From Palsa-504 sp963769715 (GTDB lineage: Bacteria; Actinomycetota; Actinomycetes; Streptosporangiales; Streptosporangiaceae): a stretch of 64,000 bases of DNA. The translations under genes were made by a program, and so were the position numbers. Shown one piece after another: positions 1-8,837 of the stretch (position 1 is its first letter; each line of letters begins with the position of its first letter). The stretch lies in the NCBI GenBank assembly GCA_963769715.1, contig CAVYNE010000016.1, forward strand, positions 48,429-112,428, read 5' to 3'. The notes below the pieces were generated by a model. That model had not been told where the DNA came from. It was given only the letters and a program-made list of their open reading frames with translations, and searched no databases.

Positions 1-2587
1 TGATTCCCGCCGCCACCCAGGGATTGGGCTGCGACTCCTTGAGCAGTTCGCGGCAGCGCTCGGCCAGGTGGGGCAGGTCCCGGCGATCAAATCCTGCCTC
101 GGCCTCGGCCAGCCAGCGAAGCGGGTCGCCCCATCCGTCGGCGAGAGCAGCGGGGGCGGCGCAGAACCTCGTCAGCTCACCCCAGGCCTCGCAGTTCGTG
201 AAGCCAACGTCGCAGCCCGCCGCCAGTTCGTTGGCCCGCTGCCGCTGCCCGGCTCGCCCGGCCAGAACCGCCTCGGCATAGCCGATAAGGCTCCGGTTGT
301 GGCGGATGGCGCCGACGCCCAGCCGGCGGGCATCCTCGATCGCCCGTGCCGCCCGGTGATCACCGAGTGAGGCCAGGAGCAGCGGCCATAGCGCCCGAAG
401 CCCCGCGGGTTCGGCATGCGGGAGGCGGGCCAGGATCGCCATCCCCCGGGCGTAGGGTTCCACGGCCGCCGCGGCATCGCCACCGAGCAGAACCACTGCT
501 CCCCGGCTGGCCCAGCAGATGCCCTCGACCATCTGGTCGTCCGGAGCGGCCGCGATGGCGCGGGCGGCGTAGCGCTCTGTCTGCCCGGCGTCGGCGCGCA
601 TGCTGGCGCTGCCGGTAAGTACCGCCAGCGCCTTGGCCCGGACCTGGTCCAGGCCGAGCCGCTCGGCGAGGCCGACGGCGGCCTGCGCGTGGGCATCACA
701 CTTGTCCAGTTCCCAGCGGCAGGTGAAGCCCGCGGCTAGCTGGAGATCCAGAATCGCCACGGTACTCAGCGCACCCATCTGCTCGGCAGCGCGCCGCGCC
801 TCGGACAACCGCTCCACTCCGGCGTGATCAAGTAGGTCGATGGTGCCCAGCTCGTGCAGGGCGCGCAGCCGCCACAACGGCAGGCCGGCGGTCTCCGCGG
901 TGACCAGCGCGCTCTCGAACGCCGCGCGGGCGGCGCTGAGATCACGCAGCCGGTGGCTCCGGCCGATGAGCTCCAGCGCGTGACAGCGGACATCCGGAGC
1001 ACTGCCCTCGGCGGCGAGGACATCCTCGGCGAAAAGCCGGGCCTCGTCGAGGTCATCGGCGGCGAAGGCCACCTCGGCATCGATGACGCCCATTCGGGCG
1101 CGCACGCCAGCCAATGGGGCAGTTCCGGCCAGGCGCCGGGCGGCGCCGAGGTGGTGACGGGCCATCTCCCACCGTGAGGCGCCCACCGCCGCCTGGCTGA
1201 GGCGGAGGTGAACCTCCGTCCGGAGTTCCGCCGCCTCGGTCCCGAGCCGGGTGATGAGATGGCCGCCGGCCGCGGCTGCCTCCTCAACCCTCCCGGCCAG
1301 GGCCAGCGCTTCGACCAGCAGAAGTTCCGCCTGTTCCCGCTCGGGAGTGCCTTCGAGGAGGTCAGCAGCACGCCGTAGGGTACCGATCGCGGTGGCCAGC
1401 GCCCCCCAGGCCAGCGCCTGGCCCCCGGACTCGCTCAGCAGCGTTCCGGCCCGGCGGCGGTCCCCGGCACGGTTCGCCAGCTCGACGGCCAGCTCGCGCA
1501 GGCCGCCTTCCAGGCGCGGGTGTGCGGCGTCCAGAACGGCGAGCGCCGCCGAGGCCAGGGCCAGCTGACGGGGTGGCAGCATGGTATCGAGCACCGCTTC
1601 GCGGGTCAGCGCGTGCCGAAAGCGGAAGGCCGTGCCGTCGGCGCTCACCAGCAGTTGCTCGACAGCGAGCCCGAGCGCCTCCGCCACCAGGGCCGCAGTC
1701 TGGCCGCTAACGGCGGGGAGCAGTTCCCAGTCGAAGTGGCGGCCGAGGATGGCAGCAGCCTCGATCACCGGTCGCTGCGGTTCGCTGAACCCCGCCAGGC
1801 GCTCGCGGACCGTGTCGGTGAACGACTCCGGCAGCCCGGGCGATGCCAGCAGATCTTCCACTAGCAGCGGTACTCCTTCGGCGGAGGCCTGCACCCGGCG
1901 CAGGAGTTCCACCTCTGCTCCCGGGATACAGGCATGGACCATGCGCGCCATGTCCTCATCGCTGAGCCGGTCAAGACTGAGGTGAAGTACGCCGGGTCGG
2001 CCCCGCTGCCGGCGGGCCACTTCCAGTGCGACCGACGGCCGGTTGGCGCGCAGGGTGAGTACGCACAGCAACGACTCGCCATCAAGGTGCTCGCCGAGGT
2101 ACTCCATCAGGGCCACGGTGTCCGGGTCTGCCCAGTGCAGGTCCTCTAGCACTATGACCAGGCCCTGCGGCGCGAGGCGCCGAAGAAGCTGGATCAGCGC
2201 CTCACCGCGGATCCCAGGTGAGACCTCTCCACTCGCCGGAGCGCGGCCAGCCATCCCCGGCAGCAGCGCGCTCAGCGCGGGCAGCCAGGGCTCCATCGTC
2301 GCGTCATCGGGAACGGCCCGGTCCCGGAGGAGCTGCACAAGCGCGTCCGTTAGCGGCCGGTAAGCAGCGGTCGCTGACTGCGGCACCGCCCGGCTGGTAA
2401 CGACTCGGATGCCACGGCTGGCCGCCCGGCTGGCCGTCTCCAGGGCCAGCCGCGACTTGCCGATCCCCGGCTCCCCGGTGATAACTACACACCCGCCGTG
2501 CCCGGCCACAGCGGCCGTCAGCGCCGCGTCGACCGCCTCCAGCTCGGCGTCCCTGCCGATCACGACCGGGCACAATACCTCCACCAT
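1..2587 (-). CDS. ATP-binding transcriptional regulator (LuxR/LAL-type), 3' end outside window
   Basis: The frame is open from ATG 2587 to the window edge, about 862 codons without a stop, so the protein is cut by the window. A P-loop GEPGIGKSR lies at residues 38-46 and a Walker B-like LVIVLEDLHWADPD at 143-156, followed by several hundred Ala/Leu-rich helical residues typical of the TPR-like part of MalT/LAL regulators. In that family a C-terminal LuxR helix-turn-helix binds DNA; if present here it lies beyond base 1. The inference is a large ATP-dependent cytoplasmic regulator. A cyclase-linked ATPase without the HTH is the main alternative. Confidence 0.8.
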   Translation of the reverse strand, partial: MVEVLCPVVIGRDAELEAVDAALTAAVAGHGGCVVITGEPGIGKSRLALETASRAASRGIRVVTSRAVPQSATAAYRPLTDALVQLLRDRAVPDDATMEPWLPALSALLPGMAGRAPASGEVSPGIRGEALIQLLRRLAPQGLVIVLEDLHWADPDTVALMEYLGEHLDGESLLCVLTLRANRPSVALEVARRQRGRPGVLHLSLDRLSDEDMARMVHACIPGAEVELLRRVQASAEGVPLLVEDLLASPGLPESFTDTVRERLAGFSEPQRPVIEAAAILGRHFDWELLPAVSGQTAALVAEALGLAVEQLLVSADGTAFRFRHALTREAVLDTMLPPRQLALASAALAVLDAAHPRLEGGLRELAVELANRAGDRRRAGTLLSESGGQALAWGALATAIGTLRRAADLLEGTPEREQAELLLVEALALAGRVEEAAAAGGHLITRLGTEAAELRTEVHLRLSQAAVGASRWEMARHHLGAARRLAGTAPLAGVRARMGVIDAEVAFAADDLDEARLFAEDVLAAEGSAPDVRCHALELIGRSHRLRDLSAARAAFESALVTAETAGLPLWRLRALHELGTIDLLDHAGVERLSEARRAAEQMGALSTVAILDLQLAAGFTCRWELDKCDAHAQAAVGLAERLGLDQVRAKALAVLTGSASMRADAGQTERYAARAIAAAPDDQMVEGICWASRGAVVLLGGDAAAAVEPYARGMAILARLPHAEPAGLRALWPLLLASLGDHRAARAIEDARRLGVGAIRHNRSLIGYAEAVLAGRAGQRQRANELAAGCDVGFTNCEAWGELTRFCAAPAALADGWGDPLRWLAEAEAGFDRRDLPHLAERCRELLKESQPNPWVAAGI

Positions 2588-2693
2588 CAGCCTAGTCTGA
2601 CAGCAATCCCTCGATATCGGAGAAAGGTCATCGGTTCCCGGAACGGGGCGGCGCCAGAGTCCCGGTTGATCAGGAGTGCTCCCGCCGGCGGTC

Positions 2694-3437
2694 TCAGACC
2701 GCCACCAGCAGCATCCGGCTTGCCAGGGCTGTCGAGGCGGCCAGGCTGTCCAGGAAGAGCCCGCGCGCGAGCGGATCATCGCGCACTGCCCACAGCAGCC
2801 GGGCGTTATTCCACGCCAGGTCCCGGGCGCTGTTAATAGTCCAGTTGCAGGTCAAGGTGGCCACCGCGCTCAGATGATGATCAACGGCCAGTTCGGCGGC
2901 GGTTTCAAAGGACTGCCGGATGGACTGCTCAGCGGCGTCCAGCAACTGGTCCACTTTCTGGTAGTCAGCGAAGTGCTGGCCAGCATCCGGTGAGGTGGCC
3001 AGGGCTGCGCAGGTACTGACCATGGCCACCGGCAGGTCGTGGTTGATATGGGCATTCATGCCCGCCAGCGCGAACTGGATCGATTCGATCCCCACCGCGG
3101 CGCGCCGCTCCACCAGCGGCCGCCAGGCCACCGGCACAGCCGCCGGGTTACCCGCCATGTCCGCCGCGGCGAAGTACAGGTTGGCAAATGTCACGTCCAG
3201 TTGCGTCATGAACGCGGGATCGGCGTAAAAGCCCTGTCCGAGCTGGCTGTTCACCTGGCTGGTGACGTTCAGGTACATGCGGTTGAAACACGCGAGCCCA
3301 TCTCCGGCGGGAAGCGCCGTCCCGATTGCCTCCATGCGAGCTATCGCCCCGGCCACCGAGGTTACCGGCACGCCGGGCCCGTCCGGGGTGGGCAGCGCGG
3401 CCGACATGGCAGTCACTATACGATCACCCAGGCTCAC
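2694..3437 (-). CDS. DUF5995 family protein
   Basis: A 247-aa protein whose N-terminal pattern (VTSVAGAIARMEAIG, then GLACFNRMYLNVT) and central HINHDLP motif match the actinobacterial DUF5995 family, whose biochemical role is not established. The length is normal for the family. No signal peptide or clear membrane segment is visible, so it is probably cytoplasmic. The histidine-rich HINHDLP and DHHL segments could bind a metal, which is inference only. It is transcribed toward the ATP-binding regulator with about 100 bp between them and no shared overlap. Confidence 0.7.
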   Translation of the reverse strand: MSLGDRIVTAMSAALPTPDGPGVPVTSVAGAIARMEAIGTALPAGDGLACFNRMYLNVTSQVNSQLGQGFYADPAFMTQLDVTFANLYFAAADMAGNPAAVPVAWRPLVERRAAVGIESIQFALAGMNAHINHDLPVAMVSTCAALATSPDAGQHFADYQKVDQLLDAAEQSIRQSFETAAELAVDHHLSAVATLTCNWTINSARDLAWNNARLLWAVRDDPLARGLFLDSLAASTALASRMLLVAV

Positions 3438-3693
3438 AACACAGGGGATCTGAGCTGCCGGCCACCCGCACTGAGTAATGACGCTGCCAACAACACTGTG
3501 TCAAGATCAGCCAGCTGACGGCCGGTCTTCCTCGGGCGACGTACCGCGCACGCTCACCGGCGAACTCCACCCACGGCATGCCAGCGGCCCGCGCCAATGG
3601 CCAGGACCCGGGTCAGTTCACCGGTGCGGCCACCAGCTGAATCCGCCGCCGGATATCCGGCCCGAAATACACGCAACAGCGGGGAGGGTCAGG

Positions 3694-4068
3694 TCAGCGG
3701 ACTTCGGTGTACTGGCTGCGGTCCAGCTGCACGACGTCGGTGTAGTCGCTGCCCTTTGGCTCTGCGACGTCGCTGTACTGGCTGCCGTCCAGTTGCACGA
3801 CACGGAAGCTGCGCCCGGAGAGCAGCTTGCGCAGGTGCCGCATCCCGCTCATGCCCGCGACCGCGACAGCTACGGCGGCGGCGAGGATCGAGCCGCCGGA
3901 CAGCGCGAGCCCGCCGACGACGTGTCCCAGCATCATCATGACCACTCCGGCCAGCAGGGCCACCGGCACGGCCGCCACCAGCAGCAGCGCTAGCAGCGTC
4001 ACGGCGATCACGGCCTTGGCCGACCTGTCCGGCGTCCGCTCCGCGTACCAACCGGTCATCACGCTCAC
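3694..4068 (-). CDS. small membrane protein with 11-residue tail repeats
   Basis: A 124-aa protein with two hydrophobic segments (about residues 18-45 and 50-72) followed by a basic stretch and a polar tail. The tail is built of three consecutive 11-residue units: VVQLDGSQYSD, VAEPKGSDYTD and VVQLDRSQYTE. The matching DNA repeats imperfectly every 33 bp. No family was recognised. The topology suggests a two-helix inner-membrane protein with a repetitive, Tyr/Asp-rich cytoplasmic or surface tail. The frame is free of stops and uses GC-rich third positions, which supports coding. Confidence 0.55.
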   Translation of the reverse strand: MSVMTGWYAERTPDRSAKAVIAVTLLALLLVAAVPVALLAGVVMMMLGHVVGGLALSGGSILAAAVAVAVAGMSGMRHLRKLLSGRSFRVVQLDGSQYSDVAEPKGSDYTDVVQLDRSQYTEVR

Positions 4069-4285
4069 CTCTCAAGGCCCGGAGCTCTTCAAGGGTCCAG
4101 GCCTACCGAAAACACGATATGTCGTATCCTCTATGTCAACGCACCTCTCGATCAGGATCATCCCGTGACCGTCCGGCGCGCGGACCACGGGCGGACACCC
4201 TGCCGCCGGAGTAGTCCCAGCGCGGTCGTGCCGGATACTGAACGGGCCGCACCACAGGCACGTGAGAGCGGCCGCGGAAGTCCCT

Positions 4286-4486
4286 TCAGTTCTTTCCCAG
4301 CGCAGGCGACGCCGGCCACGACGTGGGTATCCCGGCCGGCCAGCGCACGGCCAGCATCTGCGCCATGCGGCGGCCCCGCCACAGCCGGGACGCCGAGGTC
4401 ACGCCCTTGATCACCAGCTTGACCAGCACCGGTACCGCCACCGGACGGGCGGCCATCGGCAGCCTGACGATGACGGCAGCCATCAC
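4286..4486 (-). CDS. possible small basic hydrophobic protein
   Basis: A 66-aa frame beginning MMAAVIVRLPMAARPVAVPVLVKL, with a hydrophobic N-terminal half and an Arg-rich second half. No family is recognised. It fills a stretch between the membrane protein and the VOC gene where no better frame is seen. Weak evidence only; it may be non-coding. Confidence 0.3.
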   Translation of the reverse strand: MMAAVIVRLPMAARPVAVPVLVKLVIKGVTSASRLWRGRRMAQMLAVRWPAGIPTSWPASPALGKN

Positions 4487-4588
4487 CCAGTTGCTGCCGT
4501 ACCCCTACCAAAGGCCCATCTCGCAGATCCCGCGACGACAACCTTCTACTGTGACTGGACGTCCTTATGTCACCATCTGATGGTGGGG

Positions 4589-4957
4589 ATGACAATGCGG
4601 TTCGAGATCTTTCCGGACGATCTTGACGTCATCGTTGACTTCTACACGCGTGTCCTGCATTTCCGTCTTACCGCCGATCAGCGCAACGAGCCGAGCCCGT
4701 ATGTCTCGCTGCAGCGGGACGATGTGCGCATCGGAGCCGCCAGCAGGATAGTCCTGGATGCCCGTGCCGCCCGGCTGCCGCCTGCCGGGGTAGAGCTGGT
4801 GCTCGAGGTTGACGATGTCATTGCCGAGCGCGATCGGGTTATCGCGGCGGGATGGCCGCTCACCGAGGTCCTCCAGGACCGTCCATGGGGCCTGAAGGAT
4901 TTCAGGATCCTCGACCCAGCCGGGTACTACCTGCGGATCACGGACCGGGCTAGGTGA
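4589..4957 (+). CDS. VOC (glyoxalase/bleomycin-resistance fold) family protein
   Basis: A 122-aa protein starting MTMRFEIFPDDLDVIVDFYTRV and ending WGLKDFRILDPAGYYLRITDRA. This is the characteristic start and finish of a single-module VOC protein (paired beta-alpha-beta-beta-beta units). Family members are small metal-dependent isomerases, dioxygenases or antibiotic-binding proteins; the substrate cannot be deduced. I chose the ATG at 4589, preceded by GGTGGGG, because similarity starts there and the longer upstream frame has no recognisable content. It lies about 160 bp upstream of the cold-shock gene on the same strand. Confidence 0.75.
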   Translation: MTMRFEIFPDDLDVIVDFYTRVLHFRLTADQRNEPSPYVSLQRDDVRIGAASRIVLDARAARLPPAGVELVLEVDDVIAERDRVIAAGWPLTEVLQDRPWGLKDFRILDPAGYYLRITDRAR

Positions 4958-5115
4958 CGACGCCCGCACAATGGGACAGCCTGACCGTCATCATCTCGTC
5001 AGATGAGTGCGTGTTTTTGATAGGCCCGTGCCCGCCATGTACTGGACCGATCGATTAAGGTCACCACGTCCGGAAACCATTTGCCGCAGCGCGGCTGACC
5101 CGCGATCCTGCTGTC

Positions 5116-5334
5116 ATGGCGCGCGGCACGGTCAAGTTCTTTAAGCCGAACAAGGGCTGGGGGGCCATTACCTCTTCCGACCTGCCAGACGGCTTCGACG
5201 CATGGGTACATTTCAGCGCAATCGAGATGGACGGCTACCGTTCCTTGAACGCTGGAGACTCGGTCGAGTTCGACTACGAACCCGCCAGGCAGGACAGCTT
5301 CCGGTTCGTCGCGACCCGCGTCCGAAAGCTGTAG
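5116..5334 (+). CDS. cold-shock domain protein (CspA family)
   Basis: A 72-aa protein starting MARGTVKFFKPNKGWGAI, with the RNP1-like KGWGAI segment and a VHFSAIE segment in the RNP2 position of a CspA-type OB fold. Such proteins bind single-stranded RNA and DNA in the cytoplasm and act as RNA chaperones. RNP1 is altered: KGWGAI replaces the usual KGFGFI, with Trp and Ala substituting two aromatic positions, so nucleic-acid stacking could differ. The length is typical. The frame is complete with its own stop. Confidence 0.85.
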   Translation: MARGTVKFFKPNKGWGAITSSDLPDGFDAWVHFSAIEMDGYRSLNAGDSVEFDYEPARQDSFRFVATRVRKL

Positions 5335-5930
5335 CAAACAGCTTCACGCGCAGGGCCGGGAAACCGGCAACATCGCCCGTCCTGCCGTCATCCTGCCGCC
5401 GCGTATGCCGGCCCGCCCCACCAGCGGCAGATGCGGTCGTTAGCACGGGTGGTCCATGTTGATGGCTGCTTTGCCGGGTTTGCCTGCCTTGCTAATCCGG
5501 CGGCGCGCCGTCCTCGCTGCCCAGGCTCGTTACTCTTAATCAATCACCCCGGCTGGTCAATCTCGCCGGATTGTTCAGCGAGCCAGCATCGTGACCGGCT
5601 TCGGCTGGCTCACAGCCCTGTCCGCGCAAGCGCTCACGCGCGCGCCTGCCGCTTCAGCCAGCAAACCGTCAGCCTGAATCGGCCGCTCCGGCCTTCCACC
5701 GCACGTAACGCGCGCATGAGCGGGCATTGACGCTGCCGGGCAGGTTCAGGCGTCTGCGAAGGGTCTACTTCTTTTCTCGGTCCTTGGGGGACAAATGGGT
5801 CGATATCGCATAAACGGATGGGAACTCTAAACCCTCCTGCCCCTTTCCCTGGGAAGGTACTTACTGTTGAATCTGGGGTGGGAGGATTCCGGGCAGAAGG
5901 AACCCGGAACGGAGCACTGGGGTGGGATTC
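5335..5930 (+). other. intergenic stretch upstream of the split propeller gene
   Basis: 596 bp without a convincing gene. The last ~180 bases, including a G-rich GGAGCACTGGGGTGGG just before ATG 5931, are the natural upstream region of the interrupted beta-propeller gene and probably hold its promoter and ribosome binding site. No clear promoter hexamers or terminator were seen. Confidence 0.4.
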
Positions 5931-5950
5931 ATGAGGAAAGTTTCGGCATT
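5931..5950 (+). pseudogene. first 20 bases of split secreted beta-propeller gene
   Basis: ATG AGG AAA GTT TCG GCA TT encodes MRKVSA and two bases of the next codon. Joined to base 11540 the frame reads MRKVSALLSAAALAGAG, a textbook signal peptide. The split results from insertion of the IS5-family element at 5951-11536, with ATT duplicated at 5948-5950 and 11537-11539. The exact restoration of frame and signal peptide is the evidence; no homology search was needed. Confidence 0.85.
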
Positions 5951-6902
5951 GAGGTTTTCTCAGCAAGGGTGAGCCCGGCGTTCCTGGCGTAACGGTCATA
6001 CAGGCAGACACGCGGACATGCATCGAGATCCCCGGGGAAACGCGGAGCCCCCGGTAGAAGAGGTTTCGACCAAGATCCCTCGCCGGCCCGGAGGCTCCGC
6101 GTGCTGTCCTATCGTGTCATCCTTGACGTCCCGCTGCCACTGGCGGTGTTCGTGTCCCGGCTGCTGGCCGCTCACCGGCGCGAGATCGGTACCCGGGACG
6201 GGACGCGTGCCCTGACCTGCTGGAAGCAGGCAGTGTTCACCCTCGCGTGGTTCCGGGACCGGCCGGACATCCGCCGGCTGGGCCAGGGTTTCGGGATCTC
6301 CCAGGCCACCGCGTACCGGTACAAGGATGAGGCCGTCGAGGTCCTCGCCGCGGAGGCGCCCACGCTGCGCGAGGCCCTGGACAAGGCCGTTGAGCAGGGG
6401 CTTCCCTACCTGATCCTGGACGGCACGCTGATCTCCTCGGACCGGTGCGCGGACAAGAAGACCAGCAGGAAGGGGAAGGAAATCGACAAGTGGTACTCCG
6501 GCAAGGCCCATGAGCCCGCCGGGAACGTGCAGGCGCTGGCTGCGCCCGGCGGCGTGCCGCTGTGGGTCTCGGACGTGCTGCCCGGCAGCACCCATGATCT
6601 GACCGCCGCCCGCGAGCTCGTCCTGCCTGAAGCCCGGCCCCACTGGCGTTCGGTTAGGAAGTGGGTCTGGCGGGGGTTCATCCTGGCGTGCGCGGGGGTT
6701 CGGTGACGTTGCGTGGTTACCCTCGCGGCGCGGGGCGGGCTTGTGCGTCGACTGATCTGTAACGTTGCGTGAGATCGGTGTGTGATGCCCGGGATGACGG
6801 CGAGCGGTGTCCGGGAAGGCGCTGGCCGGGCCGGGCTACGGCGGTGCCAGGCATGCCGGTGTCCCGGCGCGGCGGGTGCCGGACTGGGAGAGCGTGCGCG
6901 GG

Positions 6903-8789
6903 TCAGGCGGCCGGCGGGGCGTTCGGCTGCTGCGATCCTGGCGTCGCGGGCAGGGGCAGCAGGTGCAGCCGGGTGGCGGCGGGCACGACGTCGTTGCTCT
7001 TGCGGGCCCTGACTTTCTTGATGGTGAAGCGGGGGTAGTGGCGGCCGGGCCGCCAGGCGGTGACGAGCCGCAGCGGGTGCGCGGTGATGTCGCGGCGGGT
7101 GATCTCGATGGCCGCGGACAGGGCGCTCGCGGTGGCGCCTTGCCCGGCGCCGATGCTGGCGGTGACCGCGCAGCGCAGCGCGGTGGCGCTGATCCGGGCG
7201 GGCTCGGCGCCGATCGCCGCGGCGATGCCGGCGCCGGCGATCCGCAGCGCCTGGTGGGCGGCGACGGTGGCGGCGGCCATCCGGTAGGCCCCGGCCGGGG
7301 TGGCCGCGGTGACGGGCTGCCCGCCGGCGAGGGTCTGCTTTTCTTCCAGGTAGACCAGCTCGCTGGCCCACCGCATGCCGTACAGCCCGGCGATGTCGCG
7401 GGCCGGGTAGGCGATGGTGTCCATCAGGCTGGTGATGATGGTGACGGTCTCGGATACTTCCACGCGGATCGTGCCATCCGGCGGCCGGCACAGCCCGCCG
7501 TCCCCGTCATCGTCGCCGCCGGCGGCGTCCAGGATGCGGACGGACGGTCCTGCGGGCGGGGCGGTCAGCAGCGGGTGACCCGGCGGGACATCGAAGACCT
7601 GGTTGATATGGTATTCGATGACACGGACCTTATAGGTGCAGCCGCGCCAGGTGATCGCCGCTTTCCAGGTGCCGTCCGGCAGCGGCCGTCCCGAGCGGCG
7701 CAGGTTCCACGCCGCGGAGACCCGCCAGGCGAAGTGCCTGCCAGCCTCGATCTTGGCGGCGATGGCCTCGCGGCTGGGGAACCCGCGGTCGGCCAGGTCC
7801 AGGTCACCGGGCCCGTAAGCCCGCTCGAGGCAGGCGGCCAGGGTGGTCTCCCCGGTGCCGCACGGGCCTGCCGCCCAGGCCACCGCGCCGCGCCACCACA
7901 CGTCAGTGACTTCTACCATCCGGATCTGCGGGTCAGCGGGCGCGCCGGTGCTGGCCGGGCGGCCGAAGTGCGCGGCGTTGCGGGACTGCCCGCCCGTGCC
8001 CTTGCGGTCGCTGCCCTTGGGGTCGGCGACGTTGCGGACGGTGCCGTCCTTGGCCAGCACCCGCAGTCCGTGCCAGCGGCCGCCGGACCACGGCCCGCCC
8101 TCCAGCGGCCGCAGCCGGACCGCCGTCCGCTGCCCGCCCGGCGTCCCGGCCGCCGGCAGGCACACCGCCGCGACGCCGGGCAGCGGGACGGCCCGGACCT
8201 GCCCGCACAGCCCGGCCAGCAGATTCACCAGCGGCCGGACCCCCAGGAAACTGTCCGCGTCCGACAGCGATGACGACGCCGGCAGGTCATATACCGGGTC
8301 GGCTTCCCGGGGCCGCTGCGCCAGCGTCCGCAGCGTTCCCGCAGCCGTGCCGGGCATCAGCGCCCGCGCCAGCTCGATCTGCACCGCCAGCCGCGGCGTG
8401 ATCTTCCGCGACCGCCGCCCCGGCAGCCCGGCCAGCGCCGCGTCCAGCAACGCTGGCGTGAGCACCGCCGAGGCGAGCCCCAGCCCCGTCCCCTCCCGCA
8501 CCGGTCGCGGCTCCCCGGCGATCCCGGCCGCCGCCAGCTGATCCGCCGTCCACGCCGGCCCGGGGGCCGCCGCGCCCGGCAGCGCCCCGCACGCCACGAT
8601 CCCTCCGCCCGCACCCGGCAGCCCGGTCAGCCGGCCGTCGGCGTCCTTCCAGATCGCCGGCATCGCCATCACCTCGGCCCGCCCCGTCGCCGCGTCCCGC
8701 GGCGCACGCTGCTCCCGGCCATCCCGCGCGGCGGCATCAGGCGGCGTGACGCCGCCTGCGGCACCGGGTACTGTCGCAGCCGGAAGCAT
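6903..8789 (-). CDS. IS4-family transposase (copy 1)
   Basis: A 628-aa DDE transposase that cuts and joins the ends of the surrounding IS. Visible motifs are LAKDGTVRN (probable first Asp), DLDLADRGFPS (second Asp) and the IS4 signature YGMRWASELVYLEEK, which fits Y-x2-R-x3-E-x6-K with the catalytic Glu. I chose the start at 8789 because GAGGGG (8797-8802) lies 7 bases upstream of it; an in-frame ATG at 8840 would add 17 residues but lacks such a site. This start sits inside a perfect 15-bp hairpin arm. The protein is longer than most IS4 transposases because of an N-terminal domain of about 150 residues. Confidence 0.9.
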   Translation of the reverse strand: MLPAATVPGAAGGVTPPDAAARDGREQRAPRDAATGRAEVMAMPAIWKDADGRLTGLPGAGGGIVACGALPGAAAPGPAWTADQLAAAGIAGEPRPVREGTGLGLASAVLTPALLDAALAGLPGRRSRKITPRLAVQIELARALMPGTAAGTLRTLAQRPREADPVYDLPASSSLSDADSFLGVRPLVNLLAGLCGQVRAVPLPGVAAVCLPAAGTPGGQRTAVRLRPLEGGPWSGGRWHGLRVLAKDGTVRNVADPKGSDRKGTGGQSRNAAHFGRPASTGAPADPQIRMVEVTDVWWRGAVAWAAGPCGTGETTLAACLERAYGPGDLDLADRGFPSREAIAAKIEAGRHFAWRVSAAWNLRRSGRPLPDGTWKAAITWRGCTYKVRVIEYHINQVFDVPPGHPLLTAPPAGPSVRILDAAGGDDDGDGGLCRPPDGTIRVEVSETVTIITSLMDTIAYPARDIAGLYGMRWASELVYLEEKQTLAGGQPVTAATPAGAYRMAAATVAAHQALRIAGAGIAAAIGAEPARISATALRCAVTASIGAGQGATASALSAAIEITRRDITAHPLRLVTAWRPGRHYPRFTIKKVRARKSNDVVPAATRLHLLPLPATPGSQQPNAPPAA

Positions 8790-8837
8790 CGGCGGACCCC
8801 TCGCAAGAGGCAGGTACAGGAACCGCCGATGCTTCCG
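8781..8837 (-). promoter_or_regulatory. hairpin over the IS4 transposase start (copy 1)
   Basis: The 15-base arm 8781-8795 is perfectly complementary to 8823-8837, with a 27-base loop. The start codon (8787-8789) lies in one arm and the GAGGGG ribosome site in the loop beside it. In IS10 and IS50, readthrough RNA folds over the transposase start so that insertion into an active gene does not raise transposition. The same arrangement is inferred here. Confidence 0.6.

Noticed and set aside
6720..6790. Region downstream of the IS4 transposase stop examined as a possible separate short gene
   Set aside because: It is identical in both IS copies and is simply the non-coding end of the element.
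6807..8273. 488-aa plus-strand frame opposite the IS4 transposase (and its twin at 50259-51725)
   Set aside because: It is the complement shadow of a GC-rich transposase gene: Gly/Arg/Ala-rich, no motif, and present only because stop codons are rare in this composition.
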